Shown here piece by piece: positions 1 to 9,900 of a stretch of 64,000 nt of DNA. Below the pieces are notes generated by a model. The model saw only the letters and a program-made list of their open reading frames with translations, made no database searches and was not told the DNA's origin. Numbering within the stretch: position 1 is the first letter of the stretch; each line of letters starts with the position of its first letter. This DNA is from Xanthomonas rydalmerensis (lineage in GTDB: Bacteria > Pseudomonadota > Gammaproteobacteria > Xanthomonadales > Xanthomonadaceae): contig NZ_CP126170.1 in the NCBI RefSeq assembly GCF_033170385.1, positions 451,001 to 515,000 on the forward strand, in the 5' to 3' direction. A program made the translations under genes and the position numbers.

Positions 1-302
1 ACCAGGGCATCGGCCGGCGCAGCCAGGACCGCATCGCCCTGGGCTATGTCGGCGCCGACATCAACCACCGCCTGCTCGACGCGCGGCGTGCGGCGCTGCT
101 CGATGCCGGTGTACCGCCGGACGCGCCGGTGTTCGCGCTCGACACCGCCGAGGAACTCTACGAACTGTCCTACAGCGCGCAGCTCACCCCGTGGCTGATG
201 CTGCGGCCGGATGTGCAGTACATCGTCAACCCCGGCACCTTCGCCTATGCGCGCACCGACAACGCGCTGGCGGTGGGGCTGCAGGTCAAGCTCACCTTCT
301 GA
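1..302 (+). CDS. OprB-type carbohydrate/quinate porin, C-terminal part (5' end outside window)
   Basis: The frame open from base 3 to the TGA at 300-302 encodes about 99 residues that alternate polar and hydrophobic positions like outer-membrane beta strands and end in LQVKLTF, a typical terminal strand with a final Phe. The segment with ELSYSAQLTPWLMLRPDVQY followed by NPG is the pattern I know from the end of OprB/porin-B family proteins. The gene lies 37 bases before a secreted dehydroquinate dehydratase and an aromatic-acid carrier, so it is probably the entry pore for quinate or shikimate, comparable to the quiX porin of Acinetobacter. Substrate is inferred from context only. Confidence 0.8.
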   Translation, partial: QGIGRRSQDRIALGYVGADINHRLLDARRAALLDAGVPPDAPVFALDTAEELYELSYSAQLTPWLMLRPDVQYIVNPGTFAYARTDNALAVGLQVKLTF

Positions 303-339
303 GCGCGCGCTGCGCGCCTCCTTGCCCAGGCCGATCCCG

Positions 340-1245
340 ATGCCCCTGTTTCCTTCCCGACTGACCTTGCTGTGCTGCGCAGCCCTGCTGCTGGCCTCGC
401 CGCTGCAGGCCGCGGCTGCGGCGCCTCCAGCAACTGCGCCGGCGTCGCCGCCCACGGCGGCCCCGTTGCCGGCGCCGCACGTCCTGCAGGTTCGCGGGCT
501 CGCTATCGGCGCCGGCCTGCCCAAGATCATCGTGCCGATCACCGCGAAAGACGCCGAGCAGGCGCTGGTGCAGGCGCAGCGCATCGCCGCCTCGCCCGAT
601 GCGGATCTGGCCGAATGGCGCATCGATCTGATGGACGACGCCACCGATGCGGCGGCGCTGGCGGCACTGGGGCCGCGCCTGGCGCAGGCGCTGCACGGCA
701 AGCCGCTGCTGCTGACCTTCCGCACCAAGGCCGAGGGCGGTGCGGCGGCGATCGACGATGCCGCCTACGGCGCGCTGTACGCCCGCCTGCTGGAGGCGCG
801 CTTCGCCGACCTGCTCGACGTGGAGATGTTCCGCGATCCGGCGGTGGTGCGGCAGCTGGTGGAGCATGCGCACCGGCAGGGCGTGTACGTGGTGATGTCC
901 AGCCACGACTTCCACGCCACTCCGCCGGTGGCGGAGATCGTGGCGCGGTTGCAGCGGCAGCAGGCACTGGGCGCCGACGTGCTGAAGATCGCGGTGATGC
1001 CGCGCGATCCGGGCGACGTGCTGCACCTGCTCGACGCCACCTGGCAGATGCGCCAGCGCAGCGGCCAGCCCTTGCTGACCATGGCGATGGGGCCGCTGGG
1101 CGCGGTGTCGCGGTTGTCCGGCGGTACCTTCGGGCAGAGCCTGACCTTCGGCATGCTCGGCAGCGCTTCGGCGCCGGGACAGATCGACGCGGCGCGGTTG
1201 CGGCAGGCGCTCGACGCGCTGCAGGCCGCCGCGCCCTCCAAGTAA
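340..1245 (+). CDS. Secreted type I 3-dehydroquinate dehydratase (catabolic)
   Basis: Converts 3-dehydroquinate to 3-dehydroshikimate through a Schiff base. From the ATG at 340 (301 aa) residues 1-24 form a signal peptide (hydrophobic LLCCAALLLAS, then Ala-rich LQA), so the enzyme should act in the periplasm. Type I motifs are present: EWRIDL at 92-97, FRTK at 127-130, the catalytic His at SSHDFH (His189), the Schiff-base Lys at VLKIAV (Lys216) and the closing SR/SAPGQI block (258-282). Ordinary biosynthetic type I AroD enzymes have no signal peptide, so this copy is probably catabolic, working after the periplasmic quinate dehydrogenase encoded nearby. The start is preferred over upstream starts in the same frame because it begins the signal peptide and avoids overlap with the porin gene. 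Confidence 0.88.
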   Translation: MPLFPSRLTLLCCAALLLASPLQAAAAAPPATAPASPPTAAPLPAPHVLQVRGLAIGAGLPKIIVPITAKDAEQALVQAQRIAASPDADLAEWRIDLMDDATDAAALAALGPRLAQALHGKPLLLTFRTKAEGGAAAIDDAAYGALYARLLEARFADLLDVEMFRDPAVVRQLVEHAHRQGVYVVMSSHDFHATPPVAEIVARLQRQQALGADVLKIAVMPRDPGDVLHLLDATWQMRQRSGQPLLTMAMGPLGAVSRLSGGTFGQSLTFGMLGSASAPGQIDAARLRQALDALQAAAPSK

Positions 1246-1293
1246 TTCCGCGACGCCGCGGTTCCCGTTCGCCGTTCTTGCAGGAGTGTTGCC

Positions 1294-2601
1294 ATGAGCC
1301 ATGCCGCCGCCCCGCCTTCCGCGCTCGTCCTGGACCGCATGAGCGGTTTCCAGTGGACGGCGATTGCGGTCTGCGTGCTATTGAACATGCTGGACGGGTT
1401 CGACGTGATGGTGATGGCGTTCATCGCCCCGCACGTGTCGGAGGCCTGGCACCTGTCCGGCAAGCTGCTGGGCATCGCGCTCAGCGCCGGGCTGGTGGGC
1501 ATGGCGCTGGGCTCGCTGTTGCTGGCGCCGCTGGCCGACCGCTGGGGCCGGCGCAACATGATCCTGTGCTGCCTGGCGATCCTGACCGTGGGCATGACCG
1601 CCTCGGCGCTGGCCCAGGACATCTGGCAACTGGCCGCGCTGCGCGTGTTCACCGGCATCGGCATCGGCGGCATGCTCGCCGGCGTCGGCGTGATCACCGC
1701 CGAATACGCGAGCCCGAAGTGGCGCAGCACCGCGGTGGCGCTGCAGGCCACCGGCTATCCCATCGGCGCCACGCTGGGCGGCTTGATCGCCGCGATGCTG
1801 CTGGAACGCTGGGGTTGGCATGCGGCCTTCCTGTTCGGCGCACTCGCCTCGCTGCTGTGCATCCCGGTGGTGCTGGCGCTGCTGCCCGAATCGTTGGACT
1901 TCCTGCTCAGCCGGCGCCCGCCGGATGCGCTGGCGCGGCTCAACGGGCTGCTGACGCGCATGCGCGCACGGACCCTGGATGCCCTGCCGCCGCGCCCGCC
2001 GGTGCAGGAGAAGGCGGGCTACGCGGCGCTGTTCACCCCGCGCCTGCGCCGCAACAGCGTGCTGATCGCGCTGGGTTTCTTCATGCACATGTTCGCGTTC
2101 TATTTCGTGCTGAGCTGGACGCCAAAGCTGCTGGTGCAAGCCGGGGTGTCGGCCGAACAAGGCGTCACCGGCGGCGTGCTGCTGAACCTGGGCGGCATCG
2201 TCGGTGGTGCCTTGTTCGGCGGTCTGGCCGCACGCTTCGCACTGCCGCGCTTGACCGCGGCCAGCTTCCTGATCGCCGCACTCGCGATGGCGGCGTTCGC
2301 CACGCTCGGCGCGCAGCTGCAGTTGGCCTTCCCGGTGGCCTTCGTGATCGGCGCGGCGCTGTTCGGCTCGATGGCCGGCCTGTATGCGTTGGCGCCGATC
2401 GTGTTCGCGCCGACCGTGCGCACCACCGGCCTGGGCTGGGCGATCGGCATCGGCCGTGTCGGCGCGATCCTCTCGCCGATGACCGTCGGCGTGCTGGTCG
2501 ACGCCGGCTGGCAGCCGGCCAACCTGTACTACGTGCTGGCGTTGCCGCTGCTGGTGGCCATTGCCGCGGTGCTGACGATGCGGCTGCAACCGTCGCGTTG
2601 A
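1294..2601 (+). CDS. MFS transporter, aromatic acid:H+ symporter family (PcaK-like)
   Basis: Inner-membrane carrier of 435 aa with twelve predicted hydrophobic segments. The first helix carries LLNMLDGFDVMVMAF, the Asp-containing motif typical of aromatic acid/H+ symporters such as PcaK and BenK, and the loop after helix 2 has the MFS signature LADRWGRRN. It follows the dehydratase gene by 48 bases on the same strand, with AGGAGTG before the ATG, so porin, dehydratase and carrier probably form one transcript. In a pathway where quinate is oxidised and dehydrated outside the inner membrane, the substrate would be 3-dehydroshikimate, shikimate or protocatechuate. The exact substrate cannot be read from sequence. 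Confidence 0.85.
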   Translation: MSHAAAPPSALVLDRMSGFQWTAIAVCVLLNMLDGFDVMVMAFIAPHVSEAWHLSGKLLGIALSAGLVGMALGSLLLAPLADRWGRRNMILCCLAILTVGMTASALAQDIWQLAALRVFTGIGIGGMLAGVGVITAEYASPKWRSTAVALQATGYPIGATLGGLIAAMLLERWGWHAAFLFGALASLLCIPVVLALLPESLDFLLSRRPPDALARLNGLLTRMRARTLDALPPRPPVQEKAGYAALFTPRLRRNSVLIALGFFMHMFAFYFVLSWTPKLLVQAGVSAEQGVTGGVLLNLGGIVGGALFGGLAARFALPRLTAASFLIAALAMAAFATLGAQLQLAFPVAFVIGAALFGSMAGLYALAPIVFAPTVRTTGLGWAIGIGRVGAILSPMTVGVLVDAGWQPANLYYVLALPLLVAIAAVLTMRLQPSR

Positions 2602-3018
2602 GGCCGGGGCGGTGCGGGCGCGGGTCTGGTCCAGAGGCCGAAAACAACACGCGTGACGGCTCTGGCGGCGCCACTTGGCCTACGTCACCCTCTCGGCGCC
2701 GCCGTCCGGCACTGCGACCGATGTGTCGGCGGTGAAGGCCGGCGACAGTCAGTGCCAGCGCCGGACCGGTACCGACGATACCGCGCGCTGGTACCGCGCC
2801 AGCTTCGAATGACGACCCACCACATTTCCTATCGTCGATGGCGTGGTCGACCCGTCCGCGCATGACGTGGTGAGTGTGCAGCGTGTGCGTTGCTCGGCGC
2901 CCGGCATGGCGGTGGCGGCCAACGTGCTGCATCCGCTCGAGGCGGCCTGATGCCCCACGGACGCGGAGCCGCGCTATCCAGGGCCACCGCGCGCAGGCGT
3001 TGCCTGCGCGCGACCTTG
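2602..3018. other. Convergent intergenic region, no gene called
   Basis: Lies between the ends of the MFS gene (+) and the quinate dehydrogenase (-). One plus-strand frame is open across 2673-2810 and continues after a stop to about 2950 (it ends ANVLHPLEAA), but it has no start, no ribosome site and no family I recognise. It may be the remains of a gene. No clear terminator hairpin with a T-run was seen. Confidence 0.5.
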
Positions 3019-5448
3019 CTACTTGGCGTCCGGCAGCGCGTAGGCGATCACGTAGTCGCCGCGGTCCGGCGACTGCCGCGCGCCGCCGGCGGTGATCACG
3101 ATGTACTGCTTGCCGTTCCTGGCCGACAGGTAGGTCATCGGCCCGCCCTGGCTGCCCACCGGCAACCGCGCCTTCCACAGTTCCTTGCCGGTGCCGCTGT
3201 CGTAGGCGCGCAGGTAGTAGTCCTGGGTGCCGGCGATGAACACCAGGCCGCTTTGGGTGGCCAGGGTGCCGCCCAGGGTCGGCATGCCGATCGGAATCGG
3301 CAGGTGCATCTTGAAGCCGAGCGGGCCGGTGTCCTGCACCGTGCCCACCGGCACCTGCCAGGCGATGCGGCGGGTCTTCAGGTCGATGGCGCTCAGCGTG
3401 CCGAACGGCGGTGCCTGGCAGGGGATGCCCAGCGCCGACAGGAAGCGGTTCTTGTTGACAGCGTACGGCGTGCCCTTCAGCGGCACCGCGCCCATGCCGG
3501 TGTTGACCGCCTCGCCGCCGCTGGAGGCCGCCGCCTTCTCGGCCTTCTGCGGAATCATCTGCACCCACAGGCCCAGGCGCATGTCGTTGGCGAACACCAC
3601 GTCGTGCAGCGGATCGACCGACAGCCCACCCCAGTTCATGCCGCCCAGCGAGCCGGGGAAGCTCAGCGACACGTCGGTGCCGGGCGCGGTGTACAGGCCC
3701 TCGTAGCGCATCTGCTTGAAGGCGATGCGGCACAGCATCTGGTCCAGCAGGGTGGCGCCCCACATGTCGGCTTCGGTCAGATGCTTGGTGCCGATCTGCG
3801 GCATGCCCACCGACAGCGGCTGGGTCAGCGCATACGGTTCGTGCGGGATGTCGGCGGCCTTCACCGGCACCTCGCGGACCTCGGTCAGCGGCTTGCCGGT
3901 GGCGCGGTCGAGCACGTACAGCTGCCCGGCCTTGGTGCCGATGATCAGCGCCGGCACGCGGCGGCCGTCGGCCATCGGGAAGTCGATCAGGCTCGGCTGC
4001 ATCGGCAGGTCGAAGTCCCACAGATCGTTGTGCACGGTCTGGTAGACCCACTTGACCTTGCCGGTGCTCGCGTCCAGCGCGGTGATCGAGGCGCCGAAGC
4101 GGTGGTCCAGCGCGGTGCGCTCGGCGCCGTACAGGTCGGTGGACGGGCTGCCCATCGGCAGGAACACGGTATTGGAGGCGGCGTCGTAGGACATCGGCGC
4201 CCACACGTTCGGCGTGCTGCGCACGTAGGACGTGCCCGCGGCCGGCGGTTGGGTGTCCTGCGGGTTGCCCGGGTCGAAGGCCCAGCGCTGCGCACCGGTG
4301 ATCACGTCGAAGCCGCGGATCACGCCGCCGGGCATGTCGGCCTGGACGTTGTCGGCGACGCGGCCGCCCACCACCACCGTGGTCCCGGCCACGGTCGGCG
4401 CCGAGGTCAACTGGTACAGCGGATCCGGCGCAGCGCCGAGGCCGGCCTTCAGGTCGACCTGGCCGTTCTGGCCGAAGCCGCTGCAGAACGCGCCGGTGTC
4501 CGCATCCAGCGCGATCAGCCGCGCGTCGATGGTGTTGGTCAGCACGCGGCGCCGGCAATTCGCGCCGGCCGGCAGCACCGCCGCCGCGACCGGCGAGGCG
4601 CCGACCGCGCTGGGCTGCGCCAGCGGCGCATCGGTATCGAAGTAGGCCAGGCCGCGGCAGCGCTGCCAGACCGAGGACTGCGCGTTGATCTCGCGCTTCC
4701 ACAACTGCCGGCCGCTGCTGGCATCCAGCGCGATGACGTTGTTGTGCGGGGTGCACACGAACAGCGTCTCGCCGATCTGCAGCGGGGTGGTCTGGTCCTC
4801 GGCGCCGTTGCCGTCGCTGAGCGCGATGTCGCCGGTGCGGTAGGTCCAGGCCACCTGCAACTGGCTGACGTTGCCGCGGCCGATCTGGTCCAGCGCGGCG
4901 AAGCGGCTGCCGCCGGCGGTGTTGCCGTAGTGGCCCCAGTCGCGTTGCGCCTGCGCCGGGGTCACCGGTACCGGTGCCGGGCCGGGGCCGCTGGCGGCCA
5001 CCGGCGGGTGCGGCACGAACATGCCGGCCAGGCCGCCGGCGCAGGCCAGTGCCAGCACCGCCGCCAGTGCATACGCACCGCGTCCGCCGGGCAGGCCGCG
5101 GGCGCGGCGCAGGGTCGGGTAGACCAGGGCGACCAGCAGCGCCAGCACCGCCGGCATCATCAGCCGCGAGACCAGCGGCCAGAACGCCAGGCCCGCGTCC
5201 CAGTAGGCCCAGGCCACGCTCAGCACGAAGGCCAGCGCGTAGAGCCAGGCGCCGGCCGGGCGCCGCCGCAGCACCAGCAGCGCCGAGGCCACGCAGGCCG
5301 CGCCCATCGCCAGGAAGTAGACGCTGCCGCCGAGCGTGGCCAGGCGGATGCCGCCGACCAGCAGCGCCAGCCCGATCAGTGCCAGCAGCAGGCCGACGCT
5401 CCACAGCACGATCCGGCCACCGGCCGACACATCCGATTGGGTTTGCAC
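3019..5448 (-). CDS. quiA: Membrane-bound PQQ-dependent quinate/shikimate dehydrogenase
   Basis: Oxidises quinate to 3-dehydroquinate (or shikimate to 3-dehydroshikimate) in the periplasm with pyrroloquinoline quinone, passing electrons to ubiquinone. With the GTG at 5448 the protein is 809 aa, about the size of known QuiA and of glucose dehydrogenase (near 800). Five hydrophobic helices fill the first 145 residues, followed by the quinoprotein propeller beginning WGHYGNTAGGSRFAALDQI. Repeated tryptophan-docking motifs (VWAYQT-type), and GGMNWGG and YDSGTGKELW blocks, are visible. The GTG is preceded by AGAGGA eight bases upstream, better than the ATG at 5532. Glucose dehydrogenase is the alternative; the neighbouring dehydroquinate dehydratase and aromatic-acid carrier favour quinate. 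No PQQ biosynthesis gene is in the window. Confidence 0.87.
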   Translation of the reverse strand: MQTQSDVSAGGRIVLWSVGLLLALIGLALLVGGIRLATLGGSVYFLAMGAACVASALLVLRRRPAGAWLYALAFVLSVAWAYWDAGLAFWPLVSRLMMPAVLALLVALVYPTLRRARGLPGGRGAYALAAVLALACAGGLAGMFVPHPPVAASGPGPAPVPVTPAQAQRDWGHYGNTAGGSRFAALDQIGRGNVSQLQVAWTYRTGDIALSDGNGAEDQTTPLQIGETLFVCTPHNNVIALDASSGRQLWKREINAQSSVWQRCRGLAYFDTDAPLAQPSAVGASPVAAAVLPAGANCRRRVLTNTIDARLIALDADTGAFCSGFGQNGQVDLKAGLGAAPDPLYQLTSAPTVAGTTVVVGGRVADNVQADMPGGVIRGFDVITGAQRWAFDPGNPQDTQPPAAGTSYVRSTPNVWAPMSYDAASNTVFLPMGSPSTDLYGAERTALDHRFGASITALDASTGKVKWVYQTVHNDLWDFDLPMQPSLIDFPMADGRRVPALIIGTKAGQLYVLDRATGKPLTEVREVPVKAADIPHEPYALTQPLSVGMPQIGTKHLTEADMWGATLLDQMLCRIAFKQMRYEGLYTAPGTDVSLSFPGSLGGMNWGGLSVDPLHDVVFANDMRLGLWVQMIPQKAEKAAASSGGEAVNTGMGAVPLKGTPYAVNKNRFLSALGIPCQAPPFGTLSAIDLKTRRIAWQVPVGTVQDTGPLGFKMHLPIPIGMPTLGGTLATQSGLVFIAGTQDYYLRAYDSGTGKELWKARLPVGSQGGPMTYLSARNGKQYIVITAGGARQSPDRGDYVIAYALPDAK

Positions 5449-5561
5449 GTTTTCGATCCTCTGCAGGGTAGGCGCGCGGCGTCCGCTGCCAGCCACGACG
5501 GCGGCGAGGGCGGGGCGTGCGCACGATGGCATGCCGCGGCTCGAAAGAGCGTCGGCAGGTT

Positions 5562-5595
5562 GGGCGATTATCGCATTTGTGTTCGGTAATAGAAC
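5562..5595. promoter_or_regulatory. Pair of IclR-type (PcaU/PobR-like) operator elements
   Basis: Two 15-base elements sit 114-147 bases before the quiA start, in the divergent region with the RND operon. GGGCGATTATCGCAT (5562-5576) and GTTCGGTAATAGAAC (5581-5595) each match 12 of 15 positions of the GTTCGATAATCGCAC motif (reverse complement for the first) that I recall for Acinetobacter PcaU/PobR. Regulators of that family respond to protocatechuate and hydroxybenzoates, which fits quinate catabolism. The site could also affect the divergent efflux operon. No regulator gene is in the window. Confidence 0.5.
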
Positions 5596-5745
5596 GAATG
5601 GCCATGTCCGACGGCGCGCTGCTGCGCGCCGGCTCCGACGTTTCTCCGACCTTGGTGAAGCCCGTACAACACACCGTTACAGGGATGGTGCGATGCGACA
5701 CACCGGTGGAGTAGCGTTGCGCGTTTCTTCCCAGCCGCACTCCCC

Positions 5746-6936
5746 ATGTCCGACCTCTTCCAGGCGCCTCGTCGTCCCGTTCGCTGTGCCCTGTTGCTGG
5801 CCATTGCCGTGGCCGGAGGCTGCTCCGGCGACAAGCCGGCGGCCGCGCCGCCGCCGCGGGTGGGGGTGCTGACCCTGGGCGCGCGCACCCTGCCGGTCGA
5901 GCGCACCCTGGCCGGCCGCACCGTGGCCTACGAGACCGCCGACGTGCGCCCGCAGGTCGGTGGATTGCTGCGCCAGCGCCTGTTCCAGGAGGGCCAGGAG
6001 GTCAAGGCCGGGCAGGCGCTGTACGTGATCGACCCGGCGCCGTACCAGGCCGCCTACGACATCGCGCGCGGCAACCTGGTGCAGGCCGAGGCGGCGCTGG
6101 CCAGCGCGCGGCCCAAGGCCGAGCGCACCCGCAGCCTCACCGACATGGACGCGGCCAGCAAGCAGGACGCCGACGACGCGGTGTCCGCGCTGCGCCAGGA
6201 CGAGGCGGCCGTGGTCGCCGCCAAGGCGTCGTTGCAGGCCGCGCGGATCAACCTCGACTACACCCGCATCACCGCGCCGATCTCCGGCACCATCGGCACC
6301 TCCGCCTACACCGTCGGCGCGCTGCTCACCGCCGCGCAGGACGCGGCGCTGACCACCATCCAGCGGCTGGACCCGATCTACCTGGACGTCACCCAGTCCA
6401 GCACGCAGATGCTGGCGCTGCGTCGCCAGCTCGATGCCGGGCAGATCCACGCCATCGACGGCAAGGCGCAGGTGCAGGTGCGGCTGGAGGACGGCAGTAC
6501 CTACCCGCATGCCGGCACCCTCGAATTCGTCGGCACCCAGGTCAACGCCGGCACCGGCAACGTCACCCTGCGCGCGGTGGTGCCCAACCCCGAGCACCTG
6601 CTGCTGCCGGGCATGTATCTGCGCGCGGTGCTGCCGATGGCCACCGACCAGGGCGCGGTGCTGGTGCCGCAGCAGGCGGTGACCCGCGACAGCAAGGGCG
6701 AGCCGGTCGTGAAGCTGCTCGACGCGCAGAACAAGGTGGTGGAGCGCCACATCCGCACCGGCGAGGCGGTCGGTCACGACTGGGTGGTGGAGTCCGGGCT
6801 CAAGCCGGGCGAGCGCCTGATCGTGGTCAACGGCAGCCGCGCCGAACTCGGCAAGCCGGCGCAGCCGTATCCGGTCACCGCCGCCCAGCTCGATGCCGCG
6901 CCGGCGCTGCCGGGCGACGACGCCCAGGCCGACTGA
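5746..6936 (+). CDS. RND efflux periplasmic adaptor, lipoprotein (AcrA/MexA family)
   Basis: Membrane-fusion protein of 396 aa that links the inner-membrane pump to the outer-membrane channel. The N-terminus has a lipoprotein signal (hydrophobic ALLLAIAVAGG, then Cys at AGGCSG). Next come the barrel-sandwich half motif (VRPQVGGLL), an alpha-hairpin around 100-165, and the second half motif with DYTRITAPISGTIG and the VGALLT loop. The later beta-barrel segment contains DPIYLDV, a standard AcrA-family marker. It is the first gene of a three-gene efflux operon; the pump start lies 10 bases after its stop. Substrates cannot be predicted from sequence, and no local regulator gene is present. Confidence 0.93.
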   Translation: MSDLFQAPRRPVRCALLLAIAVAGGCSGDKPAAAPPPRVGVLTLGARTLPVERTLAGRTVAYETADVRPQVGGLLRQRLFQEGQEVKAGQALYVIDPAPYQAAYDIARGNLVQAEAALASARPKAERTRSLTDMDAASKQDADDAVSALRQDEAAVVAAKASLQAARINLDYTRITAPISGTIGTSAYTVGALLTAAQDAALTTIQRLDPIYLDVTQSSTQMLALRRQLDAGQIHAIDGKAQVQVRLEDGSTYPHAGTLEFVGTQVNAGTGNVTLRAVVPNPEHLLLPGMYLRAVLPMATDQGAVLVPQQAVTRDSKGEPVVKLLDAQNKVVERHIRTGEAVGHDWVVESGLKPGERLIVVNGSRAELGKPAQPYPVTAAQLDAAPALPGDDAQAD

Positions 6937-6946
6937 GGACTCCCGC

Positions 6947-9900
6947 ATGTCGCGCTTCTTCGTCAACCACCCGGTGGTGGCCTGGGTCATGGCCATCGTC
7001 ATCGTCCTGATCGGCATGCTGGCCATCCATGGGCTGCCGGTCGAACGCTATCCGCACATGGCGCCGCCCACCATCACCGTGCGCGCCACCTACACCGGCG
7101 CCTCGGCGCAGACGGTGGAGAACACCGTCACCCAGCTGATCGAGCAGTCGCAGCAGAGCCTGGACCACCTGCTGTACATGACCTCCACCAGCGCCTCGGA
7201 CGGCAGCGCGCAGGTCAATCTGGTGTTCGAGACCGGCACCAATGCCGACACCGCGCAGGTGCAGGTGCAGAACCAGTTGCAGTCGGTGATGTCGGTGTTG
7301 CCGCAGGCGGTGCAGCAGAACGGCCTGGTCATCACCAAGTCCAGCGGCTCGCTGTTCGAGGTGGTGGCGTTCACGTCCGACGACGGCAGCATGGACAACT
7401 TCGATGTCGCCAACTACATGGAATCGAACATCGACGACCAGATCAGCCGCGTCAGCGGCGTCGGCAACATCCAGCCGATGGGCTCGGAATACGCCATGCG
7501 CATCTGGCTGGACCCGGAGAAGCTGCGCAAGTACGCGCTGATGCCCTCGGACGTGGAGAACGCGCTGCAGTCGCAGAACACCGACGTGTCGGCCGGCGAG
7601 ATCGGCGGCCAGCCGGCGCTGCGCGGGCAGCGCCTGGACGCCACCGTGACCACCCGCAGCCGCCTGCAGACCCCCGCGCAGTTCGGTGCGATCGTGCTCA
7701 AGAGCGACGCCAGCGGCGCCGCCGTGCACCTGTCGGACGTGGCCAAGATCGGCCTGGGCCCGGAGACCTACGACAGCATCACCCGCTTCAACGGCAAGCC
7801 CTCGGCCTCGCTGGGCATCGAGCTCAACTCCGACGCCAACGCGGTGGAAACCTCCAAGGCCATCGACCAGCGCCTGCAGGAACTCAAGCAGTACTGGCCG
7901 CACGGCTTCAACTACCACATCGCCTTCAGCACCACCCCGTTCGTCACCACCTCGATCAAGGAAGTGGTCATCACCCTGATCGAAGCGGTGTTGCTGGTGG
8001 TCGCGGTGATGTACCTGTTCCTGCAGAACTGGCGCGCCACGCTGATCCCGACCATCGCCGTGCCGGTGGTGCTGATGGGCACCTTCGGCGTGCTCGCCGC
8101 CTTCGGTTACTCCATCAATACCCTGACCATGTTCGCGATGGTGCTGGCGATCGGCCTGCTGGTCGACGACGCCATCGTGGTGGTGGAGAACGTGGAGCGG
8201 GTCATGGGCCAGGAAGGCCTGCCGCCGAAGGAGGCGACGCTGCGCTCGATGCAGCAGATCGGCGGCGCCCTGGTCGGCATCGTGCTGGTGCTGACCGCGG
8301 TGTTCGTGCCGATGGCGTTCTTCAATGGCGTCACCGGCGTGATCTACCGGCAGTTCTCCATCACCATCGCCGCTTCGATGATCCTGTCGGTGCTGGTGGC
8401 GATGACCCTGACCCCGGCACTGTGCGTGACCATCCTCAAGCCGCTGCACCAGGGCGAGGCGCCGATCGGGTCGCACGGCCGCCTGGGCTGGTTCTTCGTC
8501 TGGTTCAACACCCGCTTCCGGCACCTGTCCGAGCGCTACCGCACACTGGTCGAGCGGGTGCTGGGCCGACGCGCGCTGGGCCTGATCGCCTATGCGCTGC
8601 TGATCGCGGTCACCGGCCTGCTGCTGTGGCGCCTGCCCGGCGCGTTCCTGCCCGACGAGGACGAGGGCATGCTCAACGTGCTGGTCAAGCTGCCGGCCGG
8701 CTCCACCCTGGAGCAGACCCTGGCGGTGACCGACCGGCTGACCAAGGCCGCGCTGAAGGATCCCGGCGTGCGTTCGGTGCTGTCATCGGCCGGCTTCAGC
8801 GTCACCGGCGCCGGCCAGAACGTCGGCATGGCGTTCGTGCGCCTGAAGGACTGGGACGACCGCGACGACGATGCGGCGACCATCGCCGACCATCTGAACA
8901 AGGCGCTGGCCGACGTGCCCGACGCGGAGCTGTTCGTGACCTCGCCACCGGCGATCACCGGCCTCGGCGACGCCTCCGGTTTCACCTTCGAACTGATGGA
9001 CTACGAAGGCGCCGGTCACGCCGCCCTGGTCGCCGCGCGCGACAAGCTGCTGCGGCTGGCCCAGCACGATCCCAAGCTGATGAACGTGCGCTACGCCAGC
9101 CTGGAAGACGCGCCGGTGTACGCGGTCAAGATCGACGACGCCAAGGCGCAGGCGCTGGGCGTGGACCCGGGCGACATCAACGCCACGCTCAATAGCGCGC
9201 TCGGCGGCGACTTCGTCAACAACTTCATCTACAAGGGCCGCATCAAGAAGGTCTACGTGCAGGGCGATGCCGACGCACGCATGGCGCCGCAGGATCTGGA
9301 CCGCTGGACGGTGCGCAACGGCGGCGGCGACATGGTGCCGATGTCGGCGTTCACCCGCTCGCACTGGACCAGCGCGCCGGCGGCGCTGGAGCGCTACAAC
9401 GGCGTGTCGGCGATGGAGCTGACCGGCCAGGCGGTGCCCGGGGTCAGCTCCGGCGCGGCGATGGACGCGATGGCCGAACTGAGCAAGCAACTGCCGCACG
9501 GCTTCGGCTACGCGTGGTCGGACATGGCCTATCAGGAAAAGCTGTCGGCCAACCAGGCGCCGGCGCTGTACGGGATCTCGCTGCTGTTCGTGTTCCTGTG
9601 CCTGGTGGCGTTGTACGAGAGCTGGTCGATCCCGTTCGCGGTGATGCTGGCGGTGCCGGTGGGCGTGTTCGGCGCGGTGTTGCTGATGACCTTGCGCGGC
9701 CTGGAGAACGACGTCTACTTCCAGGTAGGCCTGCTGACCACGGTGGGCCTGGCGGCGAAGAACGGCATCCTCATCGTCGAGTTTGCGCGCGACCTCGAGC
9801 ACCGCGGCGAAAGCCTGCTCGCCGCCACCCTGCACGCGGTGCAGATGCGTCTGCGGCCGATCCTGATGACCTCGCTGGCGTTCCTGCTCGGCGTGCTGCC

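Noticed and set aside
292..1302. Long minus-strand open frames opposite the dehydratase (and similar ones opposite most genes)
   Set aside because: In DNA near 70% GC, frames opposite real genes lack stops by chance; these have Arg/His/Gln-rich shadow composition and no domains.
2653..2958. Short frames in the gap between the MFS gene and quiA
   Set aside because: No recognised domain, no ribosome site and an internal stop; at most gene remains.
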